From an uncultured Erythrobacter sp. (GTDB lineage Bacteria; Pseudomonadota; Alphaproteobacteria; Sphingomonadales; Sphingomonadaceae): 46,022 bases of DNA. Location of the stretch: the NCBI GenBank assembly GCA_937899785.1, contig CALCCG010000178.1, positions 1-46,022 of the forward strand, given 5' to 3'. Both the position numbers and the translations under genes were made by a program. The notes beneath the pieces were generated by a model that saw nothing but the letters and a program-made list of their open reading frames with translations, ran no database searches and was not told the origin of the DNA. This document shows positions 33,926 through 41,917 of the stretch, one piece after another (position 1 is the first letter of the stretch; each line of letters starts with the position of its first letter).

Positions 33926-35314
33926 ATGGATCGCGACCCTACCACAGCAGCTCCCAAGCGCCGTCCGACAAGCGACGTTTCGTCTGGTGTTGGGCTTGCG
34001 GGATTGCTGGGCCTGTGCGTTTGGATCTTGTTTTGCCGTACCTACCCTTTGACGGCGGAAGCGCTTGGGCTGCCGGGTCCGCGGGCGGTGCTTTCGGGAC
34101 CGCACGCGGCGCTTATGGCGATGGTGTTCACCGCCGGGCCGATGGCTTTGTGGAGCGTTCTGGTTGATCGCGTGCATCTGCGCCCTTCAACCGGTATCGA
34201 TTGGAACCTCAAACGCCCGATCTCTGAGGCGCTGCCAACTTCGATTGTTAAGCTCGCTGGGCTATGGGCTACCTGGGCTGTTCTCGGCGGGCTCTATGGC
34301 CTAGGTCGATGGTATTGGGATGGTGATTATCTCTTTGCCATGCGAGTGCTTGGCTTTGCCATTGGACCGATAGTTGTTCTCTCCGTACCGTACATCATTT
34401 GGCTTGATCGCTACCTTGTCGATCCGCGCGACGGGACTTGGCATTTTGGAGCGATGCTGATCACGAACGACACGTGGGAGGCGGAAGCTGTAAAGAAGCA
34501 CTGGCGTGCCTGGATCATAAAGGGCTTTTTCAGCGCCTTTATGATTTCAATTCTGCCTGGCGGGTTTGCCATCATCGTTGAGGCGCAGCCTGCGCATATC
34601 CTCACCAACCCGGTGGAACTAGGTATGCTGCTCGTCACTCTGCTCTTCATGATCGACGTGCAGATCGGGACGGTTGGCTATCTCGTGACGCTGCGTCCGC
34701 TTGATGCGCATATCCGTTCGGGCAATCCCCTTCTGGCTGGCTGGGTGGCCGCCTTGCTTTGCTACCCGCCCTTTGCTTGGGGCGTGTTTGGCGCGGGGGG
34801 CGTCCTCAACTACGAAGTAAACGGGGCAAAATGGGACTATTGGCTGGTTGGCAGCGAGACGATGCTATGGGTCTGGGCGGGGTTGCTGGTGGCGCTGACA
34901 GCGGTTTACGCCTGGGCCACCTTCATCTTCGGCCTGCGCTTCTCAAATCTTACCTATCGCGGCGTGATCACTAATGGACCGTACCGCTTCACGCGCCATC
35001 CGGCCTATCTTTCGAAGAACCTTTACTGGTGGTGCTTGTCCATGCCTTTCCTCGCGACCAGCGGCTCGATTGTCGACGTTGTGCGCAACTGTTTCTTCCT
35101 CGTAGTGGTGAGCGCGATCTATTATTGGCGCGCGCGCACCGAAGAGGCGCATTTGCTCGCCGAAGACGCCAAGTATCGTGAGTACCACGCATGGATGGAG
35201 GAAAACGGCATCTTGACCGGGCCCATAGCGCGGTTCAAGCGCCGACTGACGGGCCGAAGAGCGTGCGCTTCCAAGATTGCGAGCCACGAGACGCCCGCTG
35301 AGCCCGCCGAATAG
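33926..35314 (+). CDS. Multispan membrane protein with an isoprenylcysteine-methyltransferase-like end
   Basis: 462 residues, about nine to ten membrane helices. The last 130 residues carry the SAM-dependent membrane methyltransferase pattern of the ICMT/PEMT families: GVITNGPYRFTRHPAYLSKN with the RHP motif, and YYWRARTEEAHLLAEDAKYR with the E-E segment. The N-terminal 300 residues are an additional multispan domain (LFAMRVLGFAIGPIVVLSVP and LVTLLFMIDVQIGTVGYLVT among its helices) that ordinary 150-200 residue ICMT proteins lack. The substrate is unknown; phospholipid, quinone precursor or thiol are all possible. Confidence 0.78.
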   Translation: MDRDPTTAAPKRRPTSDVSSGVGLAGLLGLCVWILFCRTYPLTAEALGLPGPRAVLSGPHAALMAMVFTAGPMALWSVLVDRVHLRPSTGIDWNLKRPISEALPTSIVKLAGLWATWAVLGGLYGLGRWYWDGDYLFAMRVLGFAIGPIVVLSVPYIIWLDRYLVDPRDGTWHFGAMLITNDTWEAEAVKKHWRAWIIKGFFSAFMISILPGGFAIIVEAQPAHILTNPVELGMLLVTLLFMIDVQIGTVGYLVTLRPLDAHIRSGNPLLAGWVAALLCYPPFAWGVFGAGGVLNYEVNGAKWDYWLVGSETMLWVWAGLLVALTAVYAWATFIFGLRFSNLTYRGVITNGPYRFTRHPAYLSKNLYWWCLSMPFLATSGSIVDVVRNCFFLVVVSAIYYWRARTEEAHLLAEDAKYREYHAWMEENGILTGPIARFKRRLTGRRACASKIASHETPAEPAE

Positions 35315-35318
35315 ACGC

Positions 35319-35621
35319 TTACATCAACTTGGTTCCGTCATCAGCCGTGAACATGGTGAGATCGGTGATTTTCGCATCGAGCGTCCCCATGGCTTTTTGA
35401 AATGCGGCCATGTGCTCTGACTGTCCGTGGAGTGTGAGCGCTTCTTGATCCACGTACTTCTCCGTGATGTGCATGATCGACGGGTCGATCACGTCAACCG
35501 AATAGCTGTAGTGAAGGACGCCCTCTTCTGCGTTTGAGGCCGCGATCATGGTATCAAACGCGGCGCGGCCTTCCACCAAAGCGTTTTCACCAAGTTTTGC
35601 GGTTCCAAGCAAAATAATCAC
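35319..35621 (-). CDS. Antibiotic-biosynthesis-monooxygenase (ABM) domain protein
   Basis: 100 residues. The small ABM/ferredoxin-like fold is visible from the opening IILLGTAKLGENAL, through GVLHYSYSVDVIDPSIMHIT and EKYVDQEALTLHGQSEHMAA (the conserved Glu and the H-xx-S segment), to the end. Members act on quinols or other small aromatic molecules, often as dimers without cofactor. I start at the GTG at 35621, five bases after GGGAGAG; a TTG at 35642 overlaps the gshA stop. It follows gshA on the same strand. Confidence 0.82.
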   Translation of the reverse strand: MIILLGTAKLGENALVEGRAAFDTMIAASNAEEGVLHYSYSVDVIDPSIMHITEKYVDQEALTLHGQSEHMAAFQKAMGTLDAKITDLTMFTADDGTKLM

Positions 35622-35638
35622 TGCGTCTCTCCCATGGC

Positions 35639-37009
35639 TCAAAGCGAATACTTATAGACGTGCCCGGTATCCTCACCCCATTCGGCAGCGTAAGCGTCGA
35701 GCAGGCGTTCGGCTGGGACCTTTCCTGATTTGACTATCTCGTCGAGCGTTTCGAGAAAGCCGGTCTCGTTGTCCCCGCTGGCGTTCAGCTGGCCGCGCGC
35801 GGCCAGCCCTGCGTGGGCAATCGCTAAGACTTCGCGGCCCAAATCCTGTAAAGAGCGGCCGCCCGGTATGCGCGTTTTGAGCCCCTGGTGTGGAGCTTCG
35901 TTGCGCAATTGCTCGCGCTCTTCCATCGTCCAGTCTTTGACTAGCTCCCACGCCGCCTCGAGCGAGTTTTCGTCGTACATTAGGCCAACCCAGAAGGCGG
36001 GAAGCGCGCAGATCCGGCTCCAGGGACCGCCATCGGCGCCGCGCATTTCTAGAAAGCTCTTGAGCCGTACTTCGGGAAACGCGGTCGACAGATGGTCCCA
36101 CCAGTCGCTCGGTGTGGGACGTTCCCCGGGGAGCGCGTCGAGCTTGCCTTCCATGAAATCGCGGAAAGACAATCCCGCCGCATCGATATACTTCCCGTCG
36201 CGGAACACGAAATACATCGGCACGTCGAGCATGTACTGCGCCCAGCGTTCATACCCAAAACCGTCCTCAAAGACGAAAGGCAACATGCCAGTGCGCTGCG
36301 GGTCGGTATCCGACCAGATATGGCTGCGATAAGAGAGGTAGCCATTGGGCTTGCCCTGCGTGAATGGCGAATTGGCAAACAGAGCAGTTGCGAGCGGTTG
36401 TAGTGCCAGGCCAACGCGGAATTTTTTGACCATGTCGGCCTCGGACGAATAGTCGAGATTGACCTGGATCGTGCAGGTGCGCAGCATCATGTCGAGACCC
36501 ATCGTGCCCACGCGCGGCATGTGGTTCATCATGATCTTGTAGCGGCCTTTGGGCATCACCGGCAGCTCTTCGCGGGTTTTGTCCGGCCACATACCAAGGC
36601 CGAGAAACCCGATGCCAAAACGCTCGCCGATCTCCTTGACCTGTGTGAGGTGGCGACCGGTCTCGGCACAGGTCTGGTGGAGATTAACAAGCGGCGCACC
36701 TGAGAGTTCGAGCTGTCCAGCGGGCTCAAGGCTGACGGTGCCATCCTCGCCTTTCATCGCGATGACGTTGCCGTTTTCCTCAATTGGTTCCCAGCCAAAC
36801 TCTTTAAGGCTGAGCAAGATATCGCGAATACCGCCTGGCTCATCATAAGAAGGCGCAGCGCGATCGGCGCGGCGATAGACAAACTTTTCGTGCTCGGTGC
36901 CGATGCGCCATGCGATCTTTGGCTTTTCCCCTGCAATCATCGGCGCAACCAAGTCCGCAAGGCCCTCGATGGTGGGTTCCGGCTCACCGGAGGTTTGTCG
37001 TGTGCTCAT
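35639..37009 (-). CDS. gshA: Glutamate-cysteine ligase, plant/alphaproteobacterial type
   Basis: 456 residues of the GCS2 family. Makes gamma-glutamylcysteine, the first step of glutathione synthesis. Typical segments are [79 protein letters not shown] and [20 protein letters not shown]. Length and motifs match the alphaproteobacterial enzyme, which also carries the redox-sensitive type of Cys. Upstream of the ABM gene. Confidence 0.94.
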   Translation of the reverse strand: MSTRQTSGEPEPTIEGLADLVAPMIAGEKPKIAWRIGTEHEKFVYRRADRAAPSYDEPGGIRDILLSLKEFGWEPIEENGNVIAMKGEDGTVSLEPAGQLELSGAPLVNLHQTCAETGRHLTQVKEIGERFGIGFLGLGMWPDKTREELPVMPKGRYKIMMNHMPRVGTMGLDMMLRTCTIQVNLDYSSEADMVKKFRVGLALQPLATALFANSPFTQGKPNGYLSYRSHIWSDTDPQRTGMLPFVFEDGFGYERWAQYMLDVPMYFVFRDGKYIDAAGLSFRDFMEGKLDALPGERPTPSDWWDHLSTAFPEVRLKSFLEMRGADGGPWSRICALPAFWVGLMYDENSLEAAWELVKDWTMEEREQLRNEAPHQGLKTRIPGGRSLQDLGREVLAIAHAGLAARGQLNASGDNETGFLETLDEIVKSGKVPAERLLDAYAAEWGEDTGHVYKYSL

Positions 37010-37089
37010 CAGGGCCCTCTCGTCTCGGGCTTCGCACTAGAAAAGACAGCGGGCGGAGGGAAGCGTAGTTTCAGTTTGTCCCCACGAAG

Positions 37090-37842
37090 TCAGTCTACGT
37101 CCGACCAGTCGCCGCTGGACGCCATCCACACGCTAAGCGCAGCGATTGCTGCGGTCTCACCGCGCAGGATGCGCGGACCAAGGCTGATGTCGCGGGCCGC
37201 TGAATGAGCGCGAATGGCCCCGCGTTCCGCATCATCAAAGCCACCTTCCGGACCAATCAGGATCGCCGCGCTTGGTGTGTCCACAAAAGCCTGCACTGCG
37301 GGCTGACCTCCCTCTTCATCGGCGAAGAACAGCGTGCGGGTCTGGGGCCAATTGCGCAGCAGCGCGTCAAGCTTCACCGGCTCGCAAACGTCCGGCAGTG
37401 CCGTGCGCGCGCATTGCTCGGCTGCTTCGGTGGTGAGAATACGCGCGCGTTCCAAGTTAAGCTTGTCCGCGACGCAGCGACGGGTGATGACGGGCTGAAT
37501 GCGCGCGGCGCCGAGCTCGCACGCCTTCTCCAAAACGAGGTCGAACCGATCCTTCTTGAGCAGCGCTGGGCAAAGCCACAGGTCGGGTACGGCTTCGCGC
37601 GCTCGCAGGCGCTCGACCACCTCCAAACAAACCCGCCGTTTATCGACGGCAGCGACGCGGGCCACCCACTCTCCGGTAATGTTGTCGCACACAATCACCG
37701 CATCACCTTCGCGCGCTCGCATGACTCTGCCGATATAGTGCGCCTGAGAGCCATCGAGCGTGAGGCTTCCCCCATCGGCCAGCGTTGTAGCGACAAACAG
37801 GCGCGGCGCGCTCTTTGGAGGCCAGGCAGGGGTAGCGGGCAT
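37090..37842 (-). CDS. rsmE: 16S rRNA (uracil1498-N3)-methyltransferase
   Basis: 250 residues. The SPOUT-fold methyltransferase that modifies U1498 of 16S rRNA. Seen: the PUA-like N-terminus (QAHYIGRVMRAREGDAVIVC), CPALLKKDRFDLVLEKACEL, the knot motifs ILIGPEGGFDDAERGAIRAH, and LGPRILRGETAAIAAL. Normal length and complete. Divergent from ubiA by 40 bases and upstream of gshA on the same strand. Confidence 0.95.
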   Translation of the reverse strand: MPATPAWPPKSAPRLFVATTLADGGSLTLDGSQAHYIGRVMRAREGDAVIVCDNITGEWVARVAAVDKRRVCLEVVERLRAREAVPDLWLCPALLKKDRFDLVLEKACELGAARIQPVITRRCVADKLNLERARILTTEAAEQCARTALPDVCEPVKLDALLRNWPQTRTLFFADEEGGQPAVQAFVDTPSAAILIGPEGGFDDAERGAIRAHSAARDISLGPRILRGETAAIAALSVWMASSGDWSDVD

Positions 37843-37882
37843 GGCTTTCCCCTAGTCGCGCACAGCGTTAGAGAGCAAGGCC

Positions 37883-38824
37883 ATGACTGAAACTGCGCCA
37901 CCAAGCGTTGTCCCGGACAGCGAACATCGAGGGCTTGTCGGACGCCTGCCGCAATTGCCGCGCGATCTTGCGCAACTGGCGCGCTTTGACCGGCCTATTG
38001 GATGGTGGTTGCTGTTCTGGCCGTGTGTCTTTGGCGTGTGGCTGGGGGGAGAGGGCCTTCAGATATGGTTGCTCCTTTGGTTCCTTCTGGGCGCGATTGC
38101 CATGCGGGGGGCAGGCTGCGTTTACAACGACATCGTGGACGCGGATCTCGACCGTAAAGTGACGCGCACCGCAGCCCGGCCTGTGGCCAGCGGGCGGGTG
38201 TCCAAGAAGGTCGCGTGGATTTGGCTGGTCAGCTTGTGCCTCGTTGGCCTTATTGTTCTCCTCCAATTGCGGCTGGAGGCCCAGATCGTCGCGCTCGCAA
38301 GTCTTGCTCTTGTGGCCGCCTATCCGTTCATGAAGCGCATCACCTGGTGGCCGCAAGCCTGGCTCGGTATGGTGTTCAATTGGGGTCTGCTGGTGGGTTG
38401 GAGCCAGATCGGACTAGCCTCTTTTGGCAACCACCATTGGGACGCGGTCGCGGCGCTTTACGCCGGGTGCGTGACCTGGGTGATCGGCTACGATACAATT
38501 TACGCGCTGCAAGACCGCGAGGACGATGCGCTGGTTGGCATTCGCTCTTCAGCCTTACGGATGGGCGCCAAGGTCCACGCCGGGATCGCGGCCTTTTACG
38601 CCGCTACCCTTGCGCTATGGGCGACAGGCGTATGGCTCTACCGGCCCGATCCGCTGGCGGTGCTCGCCCTCGTTCCAGTGGCGCTTCATCTTGTGTGGCA
38701 AGTCGTAACGCTTAACCCACAAGAGCCCGCCTACCCGCGTGCGCACTTTCGCTCAAACCGTTGGGCGGGCGCGCGGATGGCGATTGCGTGTTTCCTTGTC
38801 GGCAACGCGCATGCGGGCGCGTAG
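37883..38824 (+). CDS. ubiA: 4-hydroxybenzoate polyprenyltransferase
   Basis: 313 residues with about eight membrane helices. Prenylates 4-hydroxybenzoate in ubiquinone synthesis, feeding the respiratory chain that ends in the oxidase encoded at the left. The two Asp-rich motifs are NDIVDADLDRKVTRTAARP and YDTIYALQDREDD. The N-terminal FDRPIGWWLLFWPC segment is also typical. The start lies 40 bases from the divergent rsmE. Confidence 0.95.
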   Translation: MTETAPPSVVPDSEHRGLVGRLPQLPRDLAQLARFDRPIGWWLLFWPCVFGVWLGGEGLQIWLLLWFLLGAIAMRGAGCVYNDIVDADLDRKVTRTAARPVASGRVSKKVAWIWLVSLCLVGLIVLLQLRLEAQIVALASLALVAAYPFMKRITWWPQAWLGMVFNWGLLVGWSQIGLASFGNHHWDAVAALYAGCVTWVIGYDTIYALQDREDDALVGIRSSALRMGAKVHAGIAAFYAATLALWATGVWLYRPDPLAVLALVPVALHLVWQVVTLNPQEPAYPRAHFRSNRWAGARMAIACFLVGNAHAGA

Positions 38825-39135
38825 GCCTGATGCGGAACCCTCATCGTGTGATGAAGAACAAGGACAAGCTCGCCAAGTGACGGATCTGGTCGAAAATCTT
38901 GGTGCCATAGACGCTGCGCAAGAGGTTGGTCGAGGCCGCCCCGGCCTTATTGTGGAGCAGGGTGGGACGAGCAAAAGCCTTCGCGTTTCTCGCTGACGGT
39001 GAAGCGCCAGGATAGCCCGCAGCTAAAGCCCGGGCCGGCCAACAATGCGCGCGCCGGCTAGCCAAGGCATCTTCTTTTAACCTCTGACACCCGATGACCG
39101 TGGCCGCGTCGCGGGCTTGTCTGGCACAATCTCGT
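38825..39135. other. Intergenic region downstream of ubiA and of the VOC gene
   Basis: 311 bases between two converging genes. There is a GC-rich self-complementary patch (GCCGGCC near 39036 and GCGCCGGC near 39052). A minus frame covers it without a good start; its C-terminal piece (VYGTKIFDQIRHLASL) could be the relic of a small protein, but I cannot support it as a gene. No tRNA is seen. Confidence 0.4.
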
Positions 39136-39528
39136 TCAGCCGACGCTCTCTTTGTAGCTGACCACTTCGAACTCGATCCCGTCCCAGTCGAAGAAGTAGA
39201 ACCGCTCGCCAGGATCGTAGTCGTCATGACCGAACGGGGTCAGGCCCGCTTCGACCACAACCAGCTCGGCTGCGTCTAGATCGTCAACCTGTAATCCGAC
39301 ATGGTTGAGCGGTTGGCCTTTGGAATAGTCGCCGATCACATGATCTCCGGTGTAAAGCGCCATATAGGTCGCGCCGTTGCCTGGCTTTCCGACGTGGATC
39401 GTTTCGCCGCCCATTTGCGATTGGCCGCGCCAGCGCTCCTCCCATCCAAGCAGGCTCTTGAAGAGCGCTGCGCTGCGTTCAGGCTGCGTCACCGAAAGGT
39501 TGGCGTGTTCAATGGAACCTATGGGCAT
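39136..39528 (-). CDS. VOC-superfamily (glyoxalase-like) protein under a SoxR-type promoter
   Basis: 130 residues with two beta-alpha-beta-beta-beta modules: SIEHANLSVTQPERSAALFK, then LNHVGLQVDDLDAAELVVVE and GERFYFFDWDGIEFEVVSYK. The metal ligands of the fold are suggested by H8, H76 and a late Glu. The activity cannot be told (glyoxalase, dioxygenase or antibiotic binding). It is divergent from soxR, and the promoter between them has the SoxR operator and a 19-base spacer, so it is a likely SoxR target induced by redox-cycling compounds. Confidence 0.85.
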   Translation of the reverse strand: MPIGSIEHANLSVTQPERSAALFKSLLGWEERWRGQSQMGGETIHVGKPGNGATYMALYTGDHVIGDYSKGQPLNHVGLQVDDLDAAELVVVEAGLTPFGHDDYDPGERFYFFDWDGIEFEVVSYKESVG

Positions 39529-39600
39529 GGGTGTTCTCCTTCTCTAGTGGGCGTGGCTCGGCCTGGGGCCTGCCTCCGGCTCGAATCACCAAGCTTGCCT

Positions 39601-39631
39601 ATCCTGCAACTTCAACCTAAGTTGAGGTCAA
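39601..39631 (-). promoter_or_regulatory. SoxR-type promoter with 18-base dyad
   Basis: The dyad CTTCAACCTAAGTTGAGG (39610-39627) matches the E. coli soxS operator CCTCAAGTTAACTTGAGG at 14 of 18 positions. On the minus strand it lies between TTGACC (39631-39626) and CAGGAT (39606-39601) with a 19-base spacer. Over-long spacers of 19-20 bases are the mark of MerR/SoxR-activated promoters. It would fire towards the VOC gene. Confidence 0.75.
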
Positions 39632-39662
39632 GTTATTTCAAAACCGCTTTCACGGATGACCT

Positions 39663-40115
39663 ATGCACCGGCGTCTCACTCGCAACGATCTCATCCCCAT
39701 CGGCGAAGTCGCCCGCCGAACCGGGCTTTCAGTCTCGGCGATCCGCTTCTACGAAGGCAAAGGGTTGATTGAGCCCGTGCGCACAGGTGGCAATCAGCGG
39801 CGGTTCTTGCGCTCAGATATCCGCCGGGTCAGTTTTATCCTGATCGCGCAGCAGCTTGGCCTGACGCTCGGCGAAATCGAAGCGCTTATGGAGGGTTTGC
39901 CTCATGGGCGAACGCCAACGGCGAAAGACTGGAGCCATATCAGCCGAGCGATCAGGGCGCGGCTCGATCAGCGCATCGCTGAGTTGACCCGCACACGCGA
40001 ACGGCTGGACGGATGTATCGGTTGCGGATGCCTCAGCCTGGAGCACTGTGCGATCTATAATCCCGATGACGCGCTGGCGGGAAACGGGCCGGGGCCGCGA
40101 ACGATATTGGTTTAG
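39663..40115 (+). CDS. soxR: Redox-sensitive MerR-family activator SoxR
   Basis: 150 residues. The N-terminal MerR helix-turn-helix is plain (IGEVARRTGLSVSAIRFYEG and the wing with GNQRRFLRSDIRRVSFI). The [2Fe-2S] cluster cysteines appear as C118, C121, C123 and C129 in CIGCGCLSLEHC, within one residue of their E. coli positions. Oxidation of the cluster switches SoxR on. The C-terminal tail is 20 residues. No soxS lies nearby; outside the enterics SoxR usually controls small sets of genes directly, and the VOC gene next door is a likely one. It overlaps the sixA-like stop by four bases. Confidence 0.94.
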   Translation: MHRRLTRNDLIPIGEVARRTGLSVSAIRFYEGKGLIEPVRTGGNQRRFLRSDIRRVSFILIAQQLGLTLGEIEALMEGLPHGRTPTAKDWSHISRAIRARLDQRIAELTRTRERLDGCIGCGCLSLEHCAIYNPDDALAGNGPGPRTILV

Positions 40116-40645
40116 AACTCTGGTCCCAGATCGGAATCCAAGTCACGCGGCCGGGCAAAATGGGTCAGCGTCGCACAGCGGGCTTTCAGGGCACTCCAGC
40201 GCTCAATCGCGCATTCGAGCACTGCAAAACTGGCGGTCGGATACTTCACCGCCGCGCTGCGAAACAGATCGTTCTCGCGCGCGGGAGCGACTAGGTTGAG
40301 AATTGTCTCCTGCAAGCCGGGATTGTGGCCTATGACCAAGATCGCTTCGGGATCACTCTTAGATCCATGGGCGCTCACAACATCGGCAATCGTCTCGGCG
40401 CTGGCGAGGTAGAGCTTGTCGTCGAACACAGGCGCGATCCCCAGCCGGGCGGCCTCGAGTGTCTCGCGGACACGCACTGCCGGACTTGCGATCGCCAGAC
40501 CCCAATCGATATCTTCCGCGACAACATGTTCGCCCATCAAGGACGCGCCGCGCCGCCCGCGATCATTAAGCCCCCGATCGAAGTCACGCTTAACCGTGTC
40601 GTCCCATTCCGACTTTGCGTGGCGCAAGAGGCCGAGCCTTTTCAT
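40112..40645 (-). CDS. Histidine phosphatase, SixA-like
   Basis: 177 residues. The RHG motif is RHAKSEWDD (catalytic H9), and the second His is in VIGHNPGLQE. The core is short, like SixA, which dephosphorylates phosphohistidine in ArcB-type relays; in alphaproteobacteria the real target is not established. The C-terminus (PRDLDSDLGPEF) is polar. Convergent with soxR. Confidence 0.87.
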   Translation of the reverse strand: MKRLGLLRHAKSEWDDTVKRDFDRGLNDRGRRGASLMGEHVVAEDIDWGLAIASPAVRVRETLEAARLGIAPVFDDKLYLASAETIADVVSAHGSKSDPEAILVIGHNPGLQETILNLVAPARENDLFRSAAVKYPTASFAVLECAIERWSALKARCATLTHFARPRDLDSDLGPEF

Positions 40646-40780
40646 ATTCGCGCAAATCCCCTCATGCCTCGCTTGCTTGCGCGCGGCACTCTAGCCGCCG
40701 CTTCGAGGGTTACAAGTTGTCTTCAATGCGCATCACGCGCGAAAAAGTGTGAGAGACGAACGCGTCGGACCAACGCCCAA

Positions 40781-40819
40781 ATCCCGTGATGCCGCGATTA
40801 AGGCGCGGGGTCACGGGAT
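40781..40819. other. Long hairpin between the sixA-like gene and the hydroxylase
   Basis: ATCCCGTGA (40781-40789) pairs perfectly with TCACGGGAT (40811-40819), and inside it CCGCG pairs with CGCGG (40792-40796 with 40804-40808), leaving a 2-by-2 internal loop and a 7-base top loop. Fourteen base pairs in all. It lies about 70 bases beyond the hydroxylase stop (minus strand) without a T-run. Terminator, mRNA end structure or small RNA are all possible. Another hairpin overlaps the hydroxylase stop (AAAGC-CCC with GGG-GCTTT, about 40870-40891). Confidence 0.5.
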
Positions 40820-40888
40820 CGGCTCCTAGGCTGGCCACCACGATGCGCTGCTTTTGACAAGACTGCTCTAAAGCCCCCCAAGGGCGCT

Positions 40889-41809
40889 TTAAGCTAGGGC
40901 AAGCGTGCCTGCGCCTGACCAAAGTCCCATTGTGGCGCTCGCGGCAAGGAGCAGGCTGATCATCACCGAGATCTGCTCCGCCCTGCGTCCCTTGAGCGAC
41001 CAAACCTTTGGCCAAGGTATTGGCAGAGGTTTGGCGTTCTTGCGGAACTCTTCCTTATAGCGCGGATGTTCGGTTCCCATCCATTTGTCCCACCAGGTGA
41101 AGTAAAAGCCGTAATTGTGGCTGTGACTGTGGTGAAGATCATGATGCGTGGTGGTGCTGATCCAGCTGGTGAGCGGATTGTCGACCCACCCGGCGGGGAA
41201 GATTTCATGGCCGGCATGCGCCATCACGTTGCGAATGATCATGTGCCAAAGGAACAAAAACACCGCGAACCCCGCCATCGCTGATCCCACCAGGCTAAGC
41301 GTGAGCAGGAAGAGCGGCATGAACGCCGCCTCAATCACAGCCTCCCAGGCGGAGAAGCTGTAAGCGGTCCACGGCGTTGGCGTGCGCGATTTGTGGTGAT
41401 GCAGATGCGTCGCACGAAACAGCAGCTTGGAATGCATCGCCCGGTGCGCCCAATAGAAATAGGCGTCGTGGACCAGCACAATCGCCGCGAAATGCAACGC
41501 GATTATAAAGACGCTTGCCTCCTCCTCTGCAAAGCGGATGACGCCGGTCTCAACGCCAATCAGGGTCGCCATTGTGGTCACACCAAAGAAGAACACCGTT
41601 CGCAAAGAGGAGAGCACTTCGCGCATGTAGTCCTTACCACTGGCCCTGCGTTTCTGGATCCGGCGATGCTTGGCATAGCCGCGAAACACAAACAGCAGGA
41701 TCGTCGCTGCACCGGCCGCAATCAGATAGCGGCCAAGGTCGAAATAGAACACGTCGGCGAAGTGCTTGATTACCAGGTCTGTGAAGTAGGCAAGGCTGGT
41801 GTGTGGCAT
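40889..41809 (-). CDS. Membrane di-iron hydroxylase/sterol desaturase family
   Basis: 306 residues from the chosen ATG. The eight-His pattern is visible: HDAYFYWAHRAMH, then THLHHHKSRTP, and later THHDLHHSHSHNYGFYF. Four to five membrane helices surround them. Such enzymes hydroxylate or desaturate fatty acids, sterols or carotenoids with O2. The substrate is not evident, although carotenoid or lipid modification would suit this group. The frame is also open from GTG at 41824, but ATG at 41809 has GTGAGG upstream. Downstream of an AraC regulator on the same strand. Confidence 0.88.
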   Translation of the reverse strand: MPHTSLAYFTDLVIKHFADVFYFDLGRYLIAAGAATILLFVFRGYAKHRRIQKRRASGKDYMREVLSSLRTVFFFGVTTMATLIGVETGVIRFAEEEASVFIIALHFAAIVLVHDAYFYWAHRAMHSKLLFRATHLHHHKSRTPTPWTAYSFSAWEAVIEAAFMPLFLLTLSLVGSAMAGFAVFLFLWHMIIRNVMAHAGHEIFPAGWVDNPLTSWISTTTHHDLHHSHSHNYGFYFTWWDKWMGTEHPRYKEEFRKNAKPLPIPWPKVWSLKGRRAEQISVMISLLLAASATMGLWSGAGTLALA

Positions 41810-41892
41810 CAGATTGATCCTCACATCAAGGTCTGAAGACAGAATTGCCGCACTCTAATGCAAAGGGCTCCGCACTGCCAAAAAACCCTACG

Positions 41893-41906
41893 CACTTTCG
41901 AAAGTG
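41893..41906. promoter_or_regulatory. Perfect 14-base palindrome upstream of the hydroxylase
   Basis: CACTTTCGAAAGTG is its own reverse complement. It lies between the araC-type stop and the hydroxylase start, about 85 bases upstream of the latter. On the minus strand it is followed by CGTAGGG and a T6 run, so it may serve as a terminator for the regulator gene or as an operator. Confidence 0.35.
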
Positions 41907-41917
41907 ATGCGCTTTTT

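Noticed and set aside
38841..39227. Minus-strand frame in the gap after ubiA
   Set aside because: Its upstream part overlaps the VOC gene in another frame, it has no ribosome site, and only a short C-terminal piece looks protein-like.
40710..41015. Minus-strand frame spanning the hairpin region behind the hydroxylase
   Set aside because: It overlaps the certain hydroxylase gene and is interrupted by the strong hairpins. Its composition is not protein-like.
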